Shown here: piece after piece, positions 60,277 to 64,000 of the stretch
How positions within the stretch are numbered: the first letter of the stretch is position 1
Layout: every line of letters starts with the position of its first letter
NCBI GenBank assembly: GCA_943735955.1
Contig: OX030957.1
Span: 1,528,501-1,592,500, forward strand
Direction of reading: 5' to 3'
Length of the DNA: 64,000 bases
Source: Piscicola geometra
Lineage: Eukaryota > Annelida > Clitellata > Hirudinida > Piscicolidae
Translations under genes and position numbers: made by a program
The notes under the pieces: generated by a model
The model's database searches: none
The model's input: the letters and a program-made list of their open reading frames with translations, nothing else
What the model was told of the DNA's origin: nothing

Positions 60277-62653
60277 AACTTCAATTTATGAGTCCATAAC
60301 CAGAAAGAAAGGCGACACTATTTCACGATACCAGATTTACTCAAAGTAAAGAACACCAAAGCTTTTACACTCCTTTGAGGCTTAAGGATTTTTAAATCTA
60401 TCGGGAAATTATTGCAACACTAGAAAATGATGAGTTTCATCAGAGACAAACATTTTGAAAAAATAAATCATATGAAGCTAACGCCGTATTTCCAGAAGGT
60501 GAATTTACCCTCATGAGAGGAAGACATTTTCGAAAGATATACGTCTACAAAACCTTTGAATCAAAATTGAGGTTTTCCCCAACGAGATACTTTGATCAAA
60601 AGATGAAATGACAAAGAGATTCTGAGATGCCAAAGGTACTCCGGGTCTTGCATTGTGCCGTAGAGAAGACTTTCAAACTGACAACGACTCAAAGGAAGTA
60701 AAGACTCCACCAATAAATGAATTTATTTCAAAATCAAAAAACCTATCAAATTGATTTTCACATTTTAAAAATAATACTTATTTTAAATATCATGAATTTT
60801 CATTCGTCAATGATTTCAATGATTTTGTTACATAAAGTTTTGCTTGAAAAATAAAACGTAAATTTAGTTTATTCTTATTTAGTTAATTTAGCCACCAAAT
60901 TTCTTTTTCAACTTTTCATTAATTTCACATTTTCAAAGCGAGAGCAACAAAAAGTGTTTGGGAAAATGATTTTTCTTACCAATCATCTGCAGCTTTTCTT
61001 GTAAAATTTTTATTAAATCGGCCTGAGTTGGTGGCATGGTTGACGATTGGTATAGCGCACCCTCTCCCTAAAACAAAACTTTGTCGCTATTTTGAGTCTA
61101 AAAGATTGAATTAGAAGCATAAACAAGATTATAGTAGGAACAGAATTTGTTATAACAAACCACAATTCTGTTATTTTCAACCGGGTCGCTATGGGTCCAT
61201 TTTGTTAATGGTGTTTGCAAAACATTTTGGAGTTTAAGGCCTAAAGCACCAGCACTCACTGACTGTGGTGTGCCGCATTTGTGCACCAACGCACACACGG
61301 GCTCTCCTTGGCTTGCTTGGCAAATGGTGACTTCTGTCTTTCTAGTGGTAGATAATCATTATAATTGAATAACCTTACTGAATTCCTCTCTCTTCCTCTC
61401 TATCTCTCACACTAACTACACATCGAAGCCATCTTTTCGATCTTCTTTTCAAAACACCATTCATGCTCCTAAGGTGTAAACATTTGTTCCCAATGCGACG
61501 GTTAAGCCATTGAAATCTACTACTCAAAATAAAGAACTGCTGAGAGATTATGCACCCATGGTTACCACATTCATTCACACAAAAACAATTTACAAAATGA
61601 AAGTCAGCGAAAGACAGATCTAGAAACGACCTACTGGGGCTTAACAAAATAAGTTTGCATTTTGAAATAATCAAATCAATTAAGAGACATTGTATTAAAG
61701 TCAAAATCACAAATTTACTTGGTATATAATTAATAATATCCTGTATAATAATTTTTCTTGAATCAATAAAATTAAAAAAACCCTTGAAAATATAACCAAT
61801 TCGTGTATGTTTAATGACCACTAATGGGTTACCATAAGAAAAACCTCGACAATGAATTATAATGATGAGCAGCTAGCCAGGCAAAGGGTCAAGAATCTCT
61901 TAGATTAAGTTCCAGGGGCTTTAAAGTTACTTAAATAAATTAATTAATATCATTGCACGAAAAGCAATTTAGTGATTTAACTACAAGATCTTCTGCTCCG
62001 AAATCTCAAACCACCAGTGTCTACTGAAGCAAATAAATAGAAATCAAGGAAACATTCACCTTAGCAATAAATGCCCTCCAAGCCAGCAGAAGAAACAGAA
62101 ACAAAATGATATTTGGATAGGAAAATTAATATATTTATCTATCCACATGCAACCGTAGCCTTTAAATAAGCATTCGAAGAGCTCAAATTCAAATAATCTG
62201 AAAGTAGAAAATGAAAACATAGGCTCAAGGTTGCGAAAATTTTTGAATAATTATAACCAATAATTATTTATTCCTAAATTAATAATAATTTATTTATAAC
62301 TGCTAGAAAAAAAATTAATATTGAATTAAACTTTCTTTATTTATAAATATGATAGTCATTATTCTCATCATAGCAGCGCAACTGAAATGCATTAAAAATC
62401 ATCGCAAACATCATGAAAGGTTGGAAATAATAGGTGATAAACGTTTGAGTGTCATCAAGCCGTCAGCACCACGCCCGACCACCACCAAAACACCGTCATA
62501 ACTATCACCACAACATCAGCATAACCACATCATCATCACCACCACACCACTGTCATGAAAACACCATCATCACTATCATCACCGCCACATCATCATCAGC
62601 ACACCACACACCAACACACAACAACCACAACAACATCAACAGCGGTGGGGGGC
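60277..62653. other. spacer between the orphan gene and TM9SF
   Basis: The first 450 bp contain AATAAA signals (60460, 60711) and near-repeats of the last exon (a second copy of GGCGACACxATTTCACGATAC near 60311), suggesting a small duplication in the 3' UTR. The rest is AT-rich, with a CAT/CAC-rich low-complexity block at 62480-62640. No gene seen. Confidence 0.55.
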
Positions 62654-62874
62654 TCAGTCGACCTTGAGACTGCTGTAGATCTTGTTGACGAACCAGAAGC
62701 AGGCGAAGAAGCCAATCGTTCCTGCCGAAAGTAGGTCATAATAATAATAATAATAATGGAAATAAAAATAATAAACAATATAAACAAGATTATTGCTGAT
62801 AGTTAAGAGACCTCGATGTAATGAAGCCTCAGCACGATTACTGCAACACACACATACATACACACACACACACA

Positions 62875-62970
<96 letters not shown>

Positions 62971-64000
62971 CATAATTCTAGCTCCTCCTTCAAAGACCCA
63001 AAACCTCCTTAAAAACACCAGAATCACTGTCATCATTACCAGCACCACCACCATCACGCATGATTTCTACCACGACCATTTAACAAAAACTCAAAACACA
63101 CAAACACAGACACACACACACAAACAACCCCCTCCCCCTACACACACACAAACACACAACCCCAAACACACACACACACACACAACCCTACACACACACA
63201 CACACAACCCTCCCCACCCCCAAGACGAGCAATTGAACTGACCAGTGAGTAGGAAGCAGAGGAAGGTCATGATGGTGGAGTAGCCGAAGTAGATGAGCGC
63301 ATTCACAAAGCCCTCCATCTCGAGTCTCGTGCAGTAGTAGTACACGCAGTAGAGGAAGAAGTACACCGCTGTAGAGCCGCTTGACAGGAACGAACGCCAC
63401 CACCAGTGGTAGTCCTGTTGTGGTGGTGGTTGATGTGGTGGTTGATGTGGTGGTGGTTAATGTGGTGGTTGATGTGGTCGTAGTTGTTGTGGTGGTTGAT
63501 GTGGTGGTTGATGTGGTGGTTGATGTGGTGGTAGTTGTTGATGTTGTTGTGGTAGTCCTGTGGTAGTTGATGTGGTGGTGGTTGATGTGGTGGTGGTTGA
63601 TGTGGTGGTGGTTGTTGTGGTGGTTGTTGTGGTGGTCTTGGTTGTTGTTTCGGTGGTTTTTTTGGTGGTTATGGTTGTTGTTGGTGTCGTAGGGAGTTGT
63701 GAGAGCCTTGAAAAAGATGTTTTTTTTCGGGCTGTTATTGTAGTTGTTGTTGTTGTGGTAGTTGGGGTAACTTTTGTTGTTATAGTGGTAGTTGTTGTGG
63801 TTGGGGTTATGCTAGTTGTGATTGTGGTAGTTGTGATTGTAGTTGTTGTGGTTGTGGTGGTTGTTGTTGTGGTTGGTGTGGTTGTTGTGATAGTTGTGAT
63901 TGTTGTAGGTAGGTTGTGGTGGTGGGTAATGCGAAAGTAGTAAGTAAAGTTTGTGATCGGTGGTAGTGCGGTGGTGCGAGTGTGGTTGAAGATGACTGCG
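62654..64000 (-). CDS. TM9SF: transmembrane 9 superfamily protein, C-terminal exons (runs off right edge)
   Basis: Nine-span endosome/Golgi membrane protein. The last exon (62721-62654) ends TIGFFACFWFVNKIYSSLKV plus D and stop; the KxD-type tail is the usual COPI/Golgi retention signal of the family. The exon before (63414-63243) gives DYHWWWRSFLSSGSTAVYF and MEGFVNALIYFGYSTIMTFL plus CFLLTG, two membrane helices. The join is in phase (G split). Similarity fits TM9SF2/TM9SF4; the two cannot be separated from this piece. Further exons lie beyond the window. Confidence 0.93.
62847..62968. repeat. (CA)n microsatellite in a TM9SF intron
   Basis: CA repeats with a few TACA interruptions between the last two TM9SF exons. 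A second CA/CCC block follows at 63098-63215. Confidence 0.96.
63417..63930. repeat. TGG/TTG-rich degenerate repeat in a TM9SF intron
   Basis: GTGGTGGTTGATGTGGTG units of variable length begin directly at the acceptor side of the TM9SF exon 63414-63243. Long Val-rich frames there are repeat artefacts. Confidence 0.9.

Noticed and set aside
62449..62640. His/Ser/Thr-rich frames in the CAT/CAC block left of TM9SF
   Set aside because: Simple-sequence artefact in the 3' flank of TM9SF.

Overview
This is a eukaryotic, animal nuclear window. Genes are split into many short exons with GT-AG introns. Much of the non-coding DNA is microsatellite, mostly (CA)n/(TG)n. The gene families are metazoan: an Ig/FnIII adhesion protein, NDST, ADAM, a fibrinogen-related protein and TM9SF. 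The likely source is a lophotrochozoan (mollusc, annelid or flatworm type). COQ2 carries a duplicated, phase-matched exon of the kind known from rhodoquinone-making invertebrates. TTAGGG-type repeats inside one element argue against a nematode (TTAGGC). The phylum is an inference; no species can be named.

Layout, left to right: an Ig/FnIII adhesion gene (minus, 3301 down past the left edge); a repeat-rich gap with a truncated LINE; a long-chain acyl-CoA synthetase of the ACSL3/4 type (minus, 6599-12283); COQ2 polyprenyltransferase (plus, 13213-17096), head to head with ACSL; a repeat block with a CR1/L2-type LINE and hAT-type MITEs; eIF3F (minus, 21649-23796); pyruvate dehydrogenase E1 alpha (minus, 24293 to about 27252); an AT-rich 3 kb gap; a small secreted fibrinogen-related protein (plus, 30392-31427); a 4.5 kb gap holding a foldback element with telomere-like repeats; ITPK1 (plus, 35915-39416) with a 19-bp minisatellite of about 60 copies in one intron; NDST (plus, 40030-48883), its introns full of minisatellites; an ADAM-family protein with a broken catalytic motif (plus, about 49950-55135); a single-pass membrane protein of no family I recognise (plus, 55737-60276); and the last two exons of a TM9SF protein (minus, 62654 past the right edge).

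The genes are unrelated neighbours, not an operon. ACSL, COQ2 and PDHA all touch mitochondrial or lipid metabolism, but I see no evidence of co-regulation beyond the divergent ACSL/COQ2 spacing.

The observation most worth following is COQ2. Two intact, tandem 131-bp versions of one exon (14937-15067 and 15529-15659) have the same phases and are 18/44 identical in protein. Either one splices in frame; both together, or neither, breaks the frame. In C. elegans such a swap selects rhodoquinone over ubiquinone synthesis. Also notable are the orphan receptor-like gene, the inactive-looking ADAM, a tRNA-derived SINE sharing its 3' tail with the resident LINE, and several MITEs with exact target-site duplications.

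Exon borders were placed by eye from splice signals and reading phase. For COQ2, NDST, the fibrinogen-related gene and the orphan gene the summed exon lengths are divisible by three. Elsewhere borders are approximate.
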